Below are positions 25,808 to 34,341 of a stretch of 64,000 bases of DNA, in pieces (positions within the stretch are counted from its first letter, which is position 1; each line of letters begins with the position of its first letter). A program made the translations under genes and the position numbers. This DNA is from Thermohalobaculum sp039513195 (lineage in GTDB: Bacteria; Pseudomonadota; Alphaproteobacteria; Rhodobacterales; Rhodobacteraceae). The notes below the pieces were generated by a model, which worked only from the letters and a program-made list of their open reading frames with translations, ran no database searches and was not told the DNA's origin. The stretch lies in contig JBCCRM010000022.1 in assembly GCA_039513195.1 (NCBI GenBank), forward strand, positions 17,392 to 81,391, in the 5' to 3' direction.

Positions 25808-27174
25808 GCGGAGGCAACCGGGCGACGGCATTGGCCCAATTCAGGCATCTGGCCTTGGTTTTCCTGACCTTGGTTCTTGTGGCCTGCGGCGGCACCCCGG
25901 GGCGCGAGCTGCCCTATCTCGCCGGGGAACAGCCGAGCTTTCCCGGCCTCGGCGCCGCCCTGCCCGCGGGCGATACGGCCTGGTCGAACCGGTCTCTCGC
26001 AAAGCTGTTCACACGCCTTACCCACGACATGGAATGGGGCGCCAGCCGTCCCCATCTCGTCCGGTTCGAGGGGCCGGTGACGGTCGCCCTGCAGGGTCAG
26101 GGCAGCGGGCAGTATGTGAGCTTTCTCGACGGCTACTTGACTCATCTCCGGGAGCAGACCGGGATCGACATCGCCCGCCGCCAGGGCTCGCCCAATCTCT
26201 CCGTGCGCTTTGTCGAGGGGCGGCGCTTCCGCAAACTCTTGCCAACGGTGTCTTGCCTGGTGGCACCCGGCGATATCGACTTCGCCACCTTCGTCGACGA
26301 TCCGCGCGAACATGGCGGCGACGCGCTCGCGAGGCTGGATGGGCTCGAGAGCATCACCATCTTCATTCCGCTAACGGCGCCGCCCTATCTGGTCCGGGGC
26401 TGCTTGATCGAGGAGATCGCCCAAGGCCTCGGCCCAGCCAACGACATCTACGGCGTCGGGGCGTCGATTTTCAACGACGATGCCGCCCATATCTGGCCTA
26501 CAAAACTCGATCTGCTGATGCTGGAGGTGCTCTACGATCCCGGGCTGAGCACCGGGCTCGACCGGCGAGAGACAGAAAGTCGAGCCCTCGCAGTGCTCGA
26601 CCGGCTCAATCCCAGTGGCCGCGGTGCCCCGGAACTGGCCTTACCGGCACAGACCAGCCTGCAGTCCTGGCGCGACCTGTTGCAGACCGTCTTTGCCCGA
26701 GACGCCCGCCCGATCGACCGGCTCGACCGAGCCAGGCGCGCGCTCAATCTGGCGCGACGGACGGCGGAGGGCGGACCGCAGCATTGCCACAGCTTGTTGG
26801 CGCTCGGCCGCGCCTCGATCGCCGTGGAACCCGCCGACGCGATTGCGATCCTCGACCGTGCGGAAGGTCTCTGCGCGCAGATCCATGGCGGCGAAGACAT
26901 CCGGATCGCGCGGTTGAAGCTCGAGAAGGCGAGCGCGCATCTGCGCCTAGGGCAGCCGGCTGAGACCTTGGCACTGACCGGGGATCTGGCCGAGGATCTC
27001 GCGGGACATGGTCAGGACGAACGCCTCGCAACGCTCTACGCCCTGCGCGCCCATGCGCTGGAGGCGCTCGGTCAGCAAGGCAGGGCAGCGGCAACGCGGC
27101 AATTGGCGCAGGCATGGGGTGGCTACGCGCTCGGCGCCGACAATGAGTCGTTGATCGCCTGGCTCGAACGCTGA
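25804..27174 (+). CDS. DUF2927 lipoprotein
   Basis: A 456-aa predicted lipoprotein. The signal peptide ends in LVLVACG (lipobox Cys near residue 28). The DUF2927 domain covers roughly 60-270, with SFLDGYLTHLREQTGIDI and GCLIEEIAQGLGPANDIYG as family stretches. The last 180 residues are helical and Leu/Arg/Ala-rich with tetratricopeptide-like spacing. DUF2927 is found mainly in Rhodobacteraceae and resembles a metalloprotease-like fold; function is unknown. Start overlaps the GNAT stop. Confidence 0.8.
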   Translation: MSGGNRATALAQFRHLALVFLTLVLVACGGTPGRELPYLAGEQPSFPGLGAALPAGDTAWSNRSLAKLFTRLTHDMEWGASRPHLVRFEGPVTVALQGQGSGQYVSFLDGYLTHLREQTGIDIARRQGSPNLSVRFVEGRRFRKLLPTVSCLVAPGDIDFATFVDDPREHGGDALARLDGLESITIFIPLTAPPYLVRGCLIEEIAQGLGPANDIYGVGASIFNDDAAHIWPTKLDLLMLEVLYDPGLSTGLDRRETESRALAVLDRLNPSGRGAPELALPAQTSLQSWRDLLQTVFARDARPIDRLDRARRALNLARRTAEGGPQHCHSLLALGRASIAVEPADAIAILDRAEGLCAQIHGGEDIRIARLKLEKASAHLRLGQPAETLALTGDLAEDLAGHGQDERLATLYALRAHALEALGQQGRAAATRQLAQAWGGYALGADNESLIAWLER

Positions 27175-27522
27175 CCGCGGCTGCGGCACACGGGGCGACA
27201 GCGTAGGTCACGGATGCCCGGACCGTGCACCGGGCTTGCCCGGCCTTTCCTTGACGAGCGGCGGGCGTTCCCGACGATGCTCGGATCAGACCGGACCTCG
27301 CGGTCCTCTCAGACACCCTTCTGCCGTCCGTATTCCCGAGCGCAACCGCGACGGAGCAGAGCGCCCGCGCGGGACGGGCTGTCCACAGCCCGGCACGCGC
27401 CGCAACATCGACCCATCGCCGGGCACCGCCCGGCGATTCCGTTTGGTTCGATCCCGCTCTGGTGCCCTGCCGCGCCACAGGCTACATGCTGGGCGACCAA
27501 CGCCAGCCTACCGAGGACCCCC
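27175..27522. other. 348-bp intergenic region with GC-rich hairpins
   Basis: No convincing gene is seen. It holds GCCCGG/CCGGGC around 27216-27236 and a perfect 8-bp stem CGCCGGGC-acc-GCCCGGCG at 27417-27435, followed by ATTCCGTTT. Either may end transcription of the DUF2927 gene, but neither has a clean T run. The open frame over the segment lacks coding character until ATG 27523. Confidence 0.5.
27417..27435 (+). terminator. Possible terminator hairpin
   Basis: A perfect 8-bp GC stem with a 3-nt loop is followed after a few bases by CGTTT. It lies about 240 bp after the DUF2927 stop and 88 bp before the small membrane protein gene. The weak T tract makes a Rho-independent terminator only possible. 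Confidence 0.3.
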
Positions 27523-27693
27523 ATGATCGTCGCCGCCGTTTTCTTCGCCCTCGGCATCGCCATTGGCTGGTCGCGTGCCGCTCGCCGCGGCGGCACGACC
27601 GGGGACAAGGTTCAATACGCCTTTGCCCATGCGATCCCCGCTGGTATCATCGGGCTGATAATCTCGGTAGTCCTTGTTCGTTTGGGCGTCTAA
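27523..27693 (+). CDS. Small single/two-TM membrane protein
   Basis: A 56-aa protein with two hydrophobic segments: MIVAAVFFALGIAIGW at the start and AIPAGIIGLIISVVLVRLGV at the end, joined by a basic Arg/Gly stretch. Both ends probably face the same side. It lies 3 nt upstream of the VWA gene and so is part of its operon; a small gene of this sort precedes the VWA gene in related Rhodobacteraceae. Function unknown. The frame upstream of 27523 has no hydrophobic or conserved content. Confidence 0.7.
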   Translation: MIVAAVFFALGIAIGWSRAARRGGTTGDKVQYAFAHAIPAGIIGLIISVVLVRLGV

Positions 27694-27696
27694 CCG

Positions 27697-28881
27697 ATGT
27701 TTCTAAATCTCTTCTTCGGCCTGAAATCCGCCAGGGTCCCGGTTACGCTCCGCGAACATCTCACCCTTATCGAAGCGGCCGCAGCCGATCTCGTGACCTA
27801 TGACGTAGACGGCTTCTACTATCTCGCCCGCGCGGCGCTGGTAAAGGACGAGCGCTATCTCGACCGGTTCGACCAAGTCTTCGCCGAGGTCTTCAAGGGG
27901 CTCGAAAAGCCGGAGGCTGCGGACGTCGTCGGCACCGTCGACCTGCCCGAAGAATGGGTCCGCCGCCTCGGCGAAAAACACCTCTCCGAGGAGGACAAGG
28001 CCCTCGTCGAAAGCCTCGGCGGTTGGGAAAAGCTCATGGAAACCCTCAAACAGCGGCTGGAGCAGCAAAAGGGCCGCCACCAGGGTGGCTCGAAATGGAT
28101 CGGCACTGCCGGCACCTCGCCCTTCGGCGCCTATGGCTACAATCCCGAGGGTGTGCGCATCGGACAGGACCGCTCCCGCCATCGCCGCGCGGTTAAGGTC
28201 TGGGACAAGCGGCAATTCCGCAATCTGGACGGGGATGTCGAACTCGGCACCCGCAACATCAAGGTCGCCCTGAAACGCCTGCGTCGGTGGGCGCGGGAAG
28301 GCGCGGCGGAGGAATTGGACCTCCCCGGCACGATCCGCTCCACGGCGGAGCATGGCTATCTCGACGTGCAATTGCGGCCGGAGCGTCGCAATGCCGTCAA
28401 GGTCCTGATGCTCTTCGATGTGGGCGGCTCCATGGACGATCATATCAAGGTGGTCGAAGAGCTCTTCTCCGCCGCCCGGGCAGAGTTCAAGCATCTCGAA
28501 TACTACTACTTCCACAACTGTCTCTACGAAGGGGTTTGGCGCGATAACCGGCGGCGCTGGGATGAACAGACGCCGACCTGGGACGTGCTCCACACCTACG
28601 GTCCGGACTGGAAGCTGATCTTCGTCGGCGATGCGGCGATGTCGCCCTACGAGGTCCTCTATCCCGGCGGCGCCAACGAGCACTGGAATGCCGAGCCGGG
28701 CGAGACCTGGCTTCGCCGCGCGCTCGCGCATTACCCCTCCGCCGCTTGGATCAACCCGACACCGGAACGGCACTGGCGCTACACTCAATCGATCGGCCTG
28801 ATCCAAGAGATCGTCGAGGGCCGAATGTTCCCGATGACCCTCGCAGGCCTCGACGCCGCCACCCGCGAACTCAGCCGTTGA
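27697..28881 (+). CDS. VWA-domain CoxE-like protein (MoxR partner)
   Basis: A 394-aa protein with a C-terminal von Willebrand A domain. The metal-ion-dependent adhesion site is LMLFDVGGSM (DxGxS), with the supporting acidic residues downstream (VGDAAMSPYE). The N-terminal half is helical and highly charged. CoxE-like VWA proteins work with MoxR AAA ATPases; the only MoxR in the window is at 23624. It is 3 nt after the small membrane protein gene. Confidence 0.85.
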   Translation: MFLNLFFGLKSARVPVTLREHLTLIEAAAADLVTYDVDGFYYLARAALVKDERYLDRFDQVFAEVFKGLEKPEAADVVGTVDLPEEWVRRLGEKHLSEEDKALVESLGGWEKLMETLKQRLEQQKGRHQGGSKWIGTAGTSPFGAYGYNPEGVRIGQDRSRHRRAVKVWDKRQFRNLDGDVELGTRNIKVALKRLRRWAREGAAEELDLPGTIRSTAEHGYLDVQLRPERRNAVKVLMLFDVGGSMDDHIKVVEELFSAARAEFKHLEYYYFHNCLYEGVWRDNRRRWDEQTPTWDVLHTYGPDWKLIFVGDAAMSPYEVLYPGGANEHWNAEPGETWLRRALAHYPSAAWINPTPERHWRYTQSIGLIQEIVEGRMFPMTLAGLDAATRELSR

Positions 28882-28894
28882 GCGTGCTCCGGCT

Positions 28895-29290
28895 CTAGCC
28901 GCCTTCCAGCACAGCGACGACCCGGATCTCAACGATTGCGCCCTCGCGCCGCAAACCGGCCACCTCGACCGCAGTCCAGGCTGGATAGGGGGCCGAGACG
29001 TATTCGGCCCGCACCGCCACGAAGAGATCGAAATGGGCCCTAAGGCCGATATGGTGCGAGGTCATCTCCACGATGGCGGCGCAGGACAGACCCGCTTCCC
29101 CCAGAACCGCGCCGATCTTGTCGAAGGCGCTCCGGAACTGCGCTTCGGGGTCCGCAGGCATCGCCCCGTCGGGGCGGCTGCCGGTTATGCCGGTCAGAAA
29201 CACATGCCCGGCCGAGACGATACCGGGCGAAAGCGCCATCCGCTCCGCCGCCGCCTCGAAGCCCCGCGGCACCAGCGCACGCCTCGCCAT
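28895..29290 (-). CDS. RidA/YjgF-family protein
   Basis: A 131-aa Rid-family protein. Motifs include VSAGHVFLTGITG, QFRSAFDKIGAVLGEAGLS near the middle and the C-terminal YPAWTAVEVAGLRREGAIVEI, where the conserved Glu of the trimer active site lies. RidA members hydrolyse reactive imines or enamines; subfamily Rid4-7 functions are less defined, and the usual RidA Arg in the active site is not obvious here. ATG 29290 gives the normal length. It converges with the VWA gene, 13 nt from its stop. Confidence 0.78.
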   Translation of the reverse strand: MARRALVPRGFEAAAERMALSPGIVSAGHVFLTGITGSRPDGAMPADPEAQFRSAFDKIGAVLGEAGLSCAAIVEMTSHHIGLRAHFDLFVAVRAEYVSAPYPAWTAVEVAGLRREGAIVEIRVVAVLEGG

Positions 29291-29657
29291 CGCCTCTCCT
29301 TCCGCTCCCGCTCCTGAAACCCTGCCGTGCCATGTCGTGCTCGGCAGCACCTGCGTCTCGGAAAGGCCGGGCCGGGTCAAGGGTGCGCCAGCACCAGGCG
29401 GCAGCCCGGCTTGCCCTTGAGGCGGCGAGGGCTTTCTGCGGATCCTTTGGTGCAACCGCCGCTGGCGGTCTTCCCCAGCCCCCTATGGGCGCCCGCAAGC
29501 AGCCCTGCGCTCGGTACCGACGCGCCAATGGGTGCCACGGGCCGCGCGCGCCAGCGGAGCGACGGCGCGCGCCCGGGTTTCGACCCATCCCGGCCCCGCC
29601 AGGGGCCGGGATTCCGCGTGGCTGGACAGCGCCATGCCGGCGATCAGGCCACTGCGA
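29291..29657. other. 367-bp GC-rich intergenic region with hairpins
   Basis: I see no gene with coding features in this stretch. It contains ACCGCC/GGCGGT near 29450, a GCGCGCGCC/GGCGCGCGC pair near 29550-29576 and a perfect 10-bp stem at 29588-29611. Such density of stems suggests transcription termination of the VOC gene or a structured RNA. Confidence 0.45.
29588..29611 (-). terminator. Hairpin downstream of VOC gene
   Basis: TCCCGGCCCC (29588-29597), loop GCCA and GGGGCCGGGA (29602-29611) form a perfect 10-bp stem about 47 nt after the stop of the VOC gene on the minus strand. There is no T tract, so it may act as an mRNA 3' end stabiliser or a Rho-dependent site. Confidence 0.35.
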
Positions 29658-30158
29658 TCAGGCCCCTGCGATCAAGGCTTCGAGATCCAAAGGCGCATTG
29701 ACCATCGCAAGCTTGCCATCGCCATCCACCGGCCAGGCGTCCTGCGGCCTATCCCAATAGAGTTCCACACCATTGCCGTCCGGATCGTCCAAATAGACCG
29801 CCTCGGAAACGCCGTGATCCGCTTTGCCGGTGATCGGTATCCCGGCCGCCATCACCCGCCGCACGGCATCGGCCAGATCCGCCCTGGTGGGATAGAGAAA
29901 GGCCGCATGGTACAGACCAGTATGCCCAGCCGGCGGCGGCGTGCCCCCTGCGCTCTGCCAAACATTCAGCCCGATATGATGGTGATAGCCCGCAGCTCCC
30001 AGGAAGGCGGCGCCATTCCCAAAACGTTGCATCACATCGAAGCCCAAGACACCGCCGTAAAAGGCGATGGCTCGGTCCAGGTCAGCGACACGAAGATGCA
30101 CATGGCCGATGCGAACGGCGGGGCTCACGGGCCGTTTCGCGGTGGAAAGCGGGATCAT
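29658..30158 (-). CDS. VOC family (glyoxalase/extradiol dioxygenase-like) protein
   Basis: A 166-aa vicinal-oxygen-chelate protein. RIGHVHLRVADLDRAIAFYGGVLGF starts the betaalphabetabetabeta fold, with a metal-ligand His in HVHL. YHHHIGLNVWQS, GLYHAAFLYPTRADL and YLDDPDGNGVELYWDRP complete it; the last includes the second-half Glu. The pattern is like CatE-type proteins. The substrate is unknown. ATG 30158 is preferred; upstream codons have no homology. Confidence 0.85.
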   Translation of the reverse strand: MIPLSTAKRPVSPAVRIGHVHLRVADLDRAIAFYGGVLGFDVMQRFGNGAAFLGAAGYHHHIGLNVWQSAGGTPPPAGHTGLYHAAFLYPTRADLADAVRRVMAAGIPITGKADHGVSEAVYLDDPDGNGVELYWDRPQDAWPVDGDGKLAMVNAPLDLEALIAGA

Positions 30159-30259
30159 GGCAGAACTCTCCTCATGTTCGATCAACGCTCGCGAGGATAT
30201 AACGCCATCGGCGGAGGCCGGCAGACCGGCTCGCCGCAAAAATCCTTTGCGTGGAGAAC

Positions 30260-30769
30260 ATGATGGCGAGGATGCAATGGATTGCCGACCTGTTCGCGAT
30301 GGACGAGGAGACCTGGGCCCGCCATGCCAATCCGCTCAGCGGCTGGACCCGCGTCCCCATTCTCCCCCTGATCTGCCTCTTCCTTTGTGCTCGGGCTTGG
30401 ATCGGATGGTGGTGCCTGCTGCCAATCGCCCTGCTGTTGTTCTGGACGTGGTACAATCCCCGCGCTTTTCCACCGCCGGAGACCACCGACGCCTGGGCAA
30501 GCCGCGCTGTGATGGGCGAGCGGGTCTGGCTTGCCCGCGACAAAGTCCCGATCCCCGCTCATCACGCGCTCTGGGCCGATATCCTGACCTGGGCTCCGGT
30601 GATCGGCCTAATGCCCCTTGTTTGGGGGGTCATTGCGATCGAGATCTGGCCGCTGATCCTCGGCCTCGTGCTGACCGTCGGAGTGAAGCTGTGGTTCCTC
30701 GACCGCATGGTCTGGCTCTACCAGGATATGGCGACGCAGCACCCAGCTTATGCTGCTTGGCAGCGGTGA
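30260..30769 (+). CDS. DUF6653-family membrane protein
   Basis: A protein of about 168 aa with two paired hydrophobic regions (ILPLICLFLCARAWIGWWCLLPIALLLFW, split as two TMs, then VIGLMPLVWGVIAIEIWPLI) and a conserved MDEETWARHANPLSGWTR at the N-terminus, a DUF6653 feature. Starts at ATG 30260 or 30263 both follow GTGGAG; 30260 is given. It is divergent from the VOC gene, with about 100 bp of promoter region between. Function unknown. Confidence 0.72.
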   Translation: MMARMQWIADLFAMDEETWARHANPLSGWTRVPILPLICLFLCARAWIGWWCLLPIALLLFWTWYNPRAFPPPETTDAWASRAVMGERVWLARDKVPIPAHHALWADILTWAPVIGLMPLVWGVIAIEIWPLILGLVLTVGVKLWFLDRMVWLYQDMATQHPAYAAWQR

Positions 30770-30844
30770 GACCGCCAGGCCGCAGCATTCGAAACCGCGA
30801 CGCCACAGGTGACGGGCCGCGGGCGATCGCTTATATTGCCTGAT

Positions 30845-31543
30845 ATGTTCGGAAAGCTGCTCCCCCTCCTCACACTAGCGGTCGCCGCCATCGCGGTTTG
30901 GTCTGTTTCGGCCTGGCGCAGCGGTCGGTCATTGCGGCGGGAGTCGCGGCCGCTGCAGAACGACCAGCTCGACGCGCTGATCGAGCGTTTGGCCCAGGCG
31001 GCCGATCTGCCATCGGTGCAAGTGCGGCTGCTGGAGAACCCGATCCCGAACGGAATGGTGACCGCAAGTGGCGACATCTATTTGACCCGGGGGCTCTTCA
31101 AACATTTCCAGTCGGGTCGACTGACCGGGCCTGAGATTGCCTCGGTGGTAGCCCACGAGCTCGGGCATCTCGCCCTCGGTCATACCAAAAGACGCATGGT
31201 GGACATCGCCGGCGCCCAGGCGGCACAGCTTGTGCTGGGCGGGATCCTGGCGCGGTTCATTCCGTTTTTCGGTTGGGCTGTCGCGCGGTTAATGTCCGGG
31301 TGGTTTATAGCGAGCCTTTCGCGGAAGGACGAGTTCGAGGCCGACGCCTTCGCGACCGCTCTGCTCATGAGGGCAGGGTTTGGGGCCGATCCACAGGTTC
31401 GGATGCTTGAAAAGCTGGGCGGGCTTTTGCCCGCGGGGACGTTAGACGAAGGCCGTAGTTGGCTCGCCTCGCACCCACCTGTCGCGGAGCGAACCGCGGC
31501 GATTAAAGAGAATGCGCAGCGTTGGGGCGCAGCAAAAGTCTGA
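30845..31543 (+). CDS. M48 family membrane metalloprotease
   Basis: A 232-aa protein of the M48/Ste24 type. An N-terminal TM (LLPLLTLAVAAIAVWSV) is followed by the zinc motif VVAHELGHLALGH (HExxH) near residue 100 and the third ligand Glu in KDEFEADAFATALL. A second hydrophobic region after HExxH completes the protease fold. It probably acts in membrane protein quality control, like HtpX or BepA but without TPR. ATG 30845 gives the TM at the N-terminus; upstream ATGs are less likely. Confidence 0.87.
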   Translation: MFGKLLPLLTLAVAAIAVWSVSAWRSGRSLRRESRPLQNDQLDALIERLAQAADLPSVQVRLLENPIPNGMVTASGDIYLTRGLFKHFQSGRLTGPEIASVVAHELGHLALGHTKRRMVDIAGAQAAQLVLGGILARFIPFFGWAVARLMSGWFIASLSRKDEFEADAFATALLMRAGFGADPQVRMLEKLGGLLPAGTLDEGRSWLASHPPVAERTAAIKENAQRWGAAKV

Positions 31544-31808
31544 AATCCACTTCTACTTTGGGCCCTGAGGATCAGCGCGCCGCGTCTGCCGTCCGGTGTG
31601 TGGCAACGCACAGCCCGCGGCGCATTTCAAACGGGGGTGCCTGTGGCGACGCCGCTGGCGCCAGCCGAGGTGAAAACTGCGCCGATGCCGCAGATCGCCG
31701 CGCGCACCATACTATCCACTGCCCAAGACGAGTAACGCGGCGCCCCAGACGGCGCATCCGCAGGATGCGGCGGAACCGCCAGCGACCGGACCTTGGCCAG
31801 TACCTCCA
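31544..31808. other. Intergenic region between M48 protease and phnM
   Basis: Convergent space of 265 bp. The only feature is an open frame on the minus strand that starts at the phnM stop (see separate entry). No RNA gene or clear terminator was seen. Confidence 0.4.
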
Positions 31809-31809
31809 T
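31627..31809 (-). CDS. Possible 60-aa ORF overlapping phnM stop
   Basis: An ATG at 31809 overlaps the phnM TGA (ATGA) and opens 60 codons (MEVLAKVRSLAVPPHP... with a hydrophobic centre AAICGIGAVFTSAG). By hand count its third-position GC is lower than neighbouring genes. It could be a real small gene at the end of the phnM transcript or a remnant of a lost phn gene. No family is recognised. Confidence 0.25.
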   Translation of the reverse strand: MEVLAKVRSLAVPPHPADAPSGAPRYSSWAVDSMVRAAICGIGAVFTSAGASGVATGTPV

Positions 31810-32987
31810 CACCCGACCTTGCGCCCAGCCGACCAGACGCCCGTCACCACGGATACACCGTCGAGGTCGGCCACCGTCAGCAGGTCGGCGCGCTGCCCTA
31901 TCGCGATCTCCCCCCGGTCCGCCAAGCCGACCGCCCGCGCCGGTGTCCTGGTCACCATTGCAACGGCCCCCGGCAAGTCGCCCAGCTCGACGCCGATCTG
32001 CATCGCTGCCATCAACAGCGATGAGGGCGCATAGTCCGATGACAGTATGTCCAGCAAACCCGCCTCGGCCAGCTCCATCGCCGCGACATTGCCGGAATGC
32101 GAGCCACCCCGCAGGATGTTCGGCGCCCCCATCATCACGGGGATTCCCGCCTCGCGACAGGCCCTGGCCGCCGCCAAAGTGGTTGGGAACTCGGCGAAAT
32201 CGACGGCAATCTCAACCGAGCGGGCAACATGCGCTTGTGTCGTGTCGTCATGGCTGGCCAGGACGGCGCCGAGCGCTTTGGCCCGGCTGACAACGCCCGC
32301 CTCATGGGCGGCACCGACCTCGGCGAATAGATGCTTGTTTGCGGTGATAAAGGCGTCCATCTCGGCATCGGAGAAGCCATGCTTGCCCTGATAATAATGC
32401 CGATACTTGACCTCGTCGGCGAATTGGCGCTGGCCCGGCGTGTGGTCCATGATCGACACGATCCGCACCATCGCCTCGCCAGCGAACTCGTCCATCTCCT
32501 CCAGAACCGTGTTCGAGCAGAGCTCGGCCCGAAGATGCAAGAAGTGATCGGCACGCAAGACGCCGGTAGCCATGAGCCGCGCGATGTGATCGGCGGCGCC
32601 GCGCGCATAGCGCAAACTCTCATGCCCGGCCGAGCGCTGGGTGAGCGTGCCGACCCGGATCGCATCGAAGACCGTGGTGATCCCCGTGGATGCAACCTCA
32701 CCGTCATGGGCGATCACTGCCGCGGCCCCGGGCCAAATCACGCCAGGGCGGGGACGCAGATGCTTTTCGAGATTGTCGGTGTGCAGCTCAACGAGCCCCG
32801 GCGTGAGCAATGCGCCACCCAGGTCGACGGCCCCCGATACAGATCCGGTCCCAAGATCCATATCGACGATGCGCCCCTCAGCCACCACAAGCGAACCGGT
32901 CACCACCTCGCCGGCCAACACCATGCGGGCATTGGCGAAGATCTGCGTTGGCCCGGTCTCAAGCGCCGCGACCATTGCCTCTGACAT
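31809..32987 (-). CDS. phnM: Alpha-D-ribose 1-methylphosphonate 5-triphosphate diphosphatase
   Basis: A 392-aa PhnM of the amidohydrolase superfamily. It removes pyrophosphate from the ribose-1-phosphonate-5-triphosphate made by PhnI-GHL, giving the 5-phosphate substrate of PhnJ. The metal motif appears as LVELHTDNLEKH (PhnM carries HxD variant), with IMDHTPGQRQ, SHDDTTQAHV, GAPNILRGGSHSGN and SSDYAPSSLL. ATG 32987 with GAGGGAG is chosen over the longer frame. It is separated from phnN by the opposite-strand DUF1045 gene, so it has its own promoter in the 32988-33097 gap. Confidence 0.93.
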   Translation of the reverse strand: MSEAMVAALETGPTQIFANARMVLAGEVVTGSLVVAEGRIVDMDLGTGSVSGAVDLGGALLTPGLVELHTDNLEKHLRPRPGVIWPGAAAVIAHDGEVASTGITTVFDAIRVGTLTQRSAGHESLRYARGAADHIARLMATGVLRADHFLHLRAELCSNTVLEEMDEFAGEAMVRIVSIMDHTPGQRQFADEVKYRHYYQGKHGFSDAEMDAFITANKHLFAEVGAAHEAGVVSRAKALGAVLASHDDTTQAHVARSVEIAVDFAEFPTTLAAARACREAGIPVMMGAPNILRGGSHSGNVAAMELAEAGLLDILSSDYAPSSLLMAAMQIGVELGDLPGAVAMVTRTPARAVGLADRGEIAIGQRADLLTVADLDGVSVVTGVWSAGRKVG

Positions 32988-33097
32988 GCGTTTCTCCCTC
33001 AGGCCTGCCCTATCCCGCCGGGGCATCGCCTTCCCGCCGGGAATTTCGTAGTGTCCCGGCGAGCCGCCCCAGAGCCTTCCCCCAAAAGGACGCCGCA

Positions 33098-33808
33098 GTG
33101 ACTGTGCCGATCGACGGATACGCGCGATATGCCGTTTTTTGGGCGCCGCCGAAAGGGTCTGCCTTGGCCAAAATCGGCGCCGCCTGGCTCGGCTGGGATG
33201 CGGAGGCGCGCGCGGCGCCGCCACGGCAAAGGTTGGATCTGCCGGACGGCATCGCCGCGGAGACAATCACCGCCGCCCCACGCCGCTACGGTCTTCACGC
33301 GACCCTGAAACCGCCGATCCGGCTCGCCGAAGGTCTGACGCCCGACGACCTCGACGGGGCCCTCGCGGACCTCGCCCGGACCCGCGCCGCCATCGACGCC
33401 CCGGGCCTCACACTCGGCGACAGCCTCGGTTTCGTCTCGCTGCGCCCTGCCAAGGCATCTACCGCTCTGGATGCCCTGGCAGCGGCTTGCGTTACCACCC
33501 TGGACCACTTTCGTGCTCCTGCTCCAGCCGAGGAGACAGCCCGACGTCGCGCCGCCGGCCTGACCGAACGCCAGGAGCGGCACTTGACCGTCTGGGGCTA
33601 TCCCTACGTGCTGGAGGAGTTCCGGTTCCATGTCACCCTATCCTCCAGATTGGCTCCGGACGCTGCCCAGGCTGTCGTCGCTGCCCTCACGCCGCATTTC
33701 GCCCCCTCCCTCGGACCGGGCCTGTCGGTGTCGGAGATCTGCCTCTTCGGCGATCCCGGAGACGGCGCCCCGGCGCATCTGCTCCGCCGCTATGCCCTGA
33801 CCGGCTGA
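33098..33808 (+). CDS. DUF1045 / phn-operon 2H phosphoesterase-like protein
   Basis: A 236-aa DUF1045 protein. The two 2H-phosphoesterase motifs HATLKP and FHVTLS are present, with RYAVFWAPP at the start and EICLFGDP near the end. The family is found almost only in C-P lyase loci and could act on cyclic phosphodiester intermediates such as 5-phosphoribosyl 1,2-cyclic phosphate (inference). GTG 33098 is chosen as it begins directly before the family N-terminus. It is divergent from phnM and its last 19 nt overlap the end of phnN. Confidence 0.85.
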   Translation: MTVPIDGYARYAVFWAPPKGSALAKIGAAWLGWDAEARAAPPRQRLDLPDGIAAETITAAPRRYGLHATLKPPIRLAEGLTPDDLDGALADLARTRAAIDAPGLTLGDSLGFVSLRPAKASTALDALAAACVTTLDHFRAPAPAEETARRRAAGLTERQERHLTVWGYPYVLEEFRFHVTLSSRLAPDAAQAVVAALTPHFAPSLGPGLSVSEICLFGDPGDGAPAHLLRRYALTG

Positions 33809-34341
33809 AGTGCCCCGAGAAAACGCTGCGCAGCCATCTCCAACGGTCCACTGTTATCGATCACCGTAAGGTCCGGGCCTTCAGGCACCTGTAGACGCGC
33901 GCGGCGCAGGCGTTCGGCGATCTCCAACGCATCTTCCCGTCCGCGAGCAGCGAGCCGGGCGGCAAGCACATCGGGCTCGGCAACGATCATCAGCACGCGG
34001 ATCCGGCGAAACCGCTGCCGCGCCTCTACCAGGATCGCGCGGGAGACATTCACGAGCACGTCGCGCCCCGCCGCGAGATCCTCGTGGATGGCAGCCGGAA
34101 CGCCGTAGCAGAGGCCATGCGCATCCCAGTCGAGCGCGAAGGCGCCGGCCGCCCGCATCGCCGCGAACGCCTCCGGCAGAACCGCGTCGATAGTCTCACC
34201 GCCAGCGTCCGCCGCGCGGGTGACGACCCGTTTGGGGAAAACGATATCCGGCCGTGCCAGGCGTGCACGGTCGATCAAGGTGTCTTTTCCAACCCCGGAT
34301 GGGCCCACCACCAAGAACAGCGTGCCCGTTTGGCCGGTCAC
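33790..34341 (-). CDS. phnN: Ribose 1,5-bisphosphate phosphokinase
   Basis: A 183-aa guanylate-kinase-like protein. Walker A GPSGVGKDTLID is at residues 13-24, and RVVTRAADAGGE follows. PhnN makes PRPP from ribose 1,5-bisphosphate and ATP, recycling the ribose from the C-P lyase pathway. Start overlaps the phnL stop by 4 nt (34338-34341). It is the last gene of the minus-strand run phnG-phnH-phnI-phnJ-DUF4406-phnK-phnL-phnN. Confidence 0.93.
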   Translation of the reverse strand: MTGQTGTLFLVVGPSGVGKDTLIDRARLARPDIVFPKRVVTRAADAGGETIDAVLPEAFAAMRAAGAFALDWDAHGLCYGVPAAIHEDLAAGRDVLVNVSRAILVEARQRFRRIRVLMIVAEPDVLAARLAARGREDALEIAERLRRARLQVPEGPDLTVIDNSGPLEMAAQRFLGALQPVRA

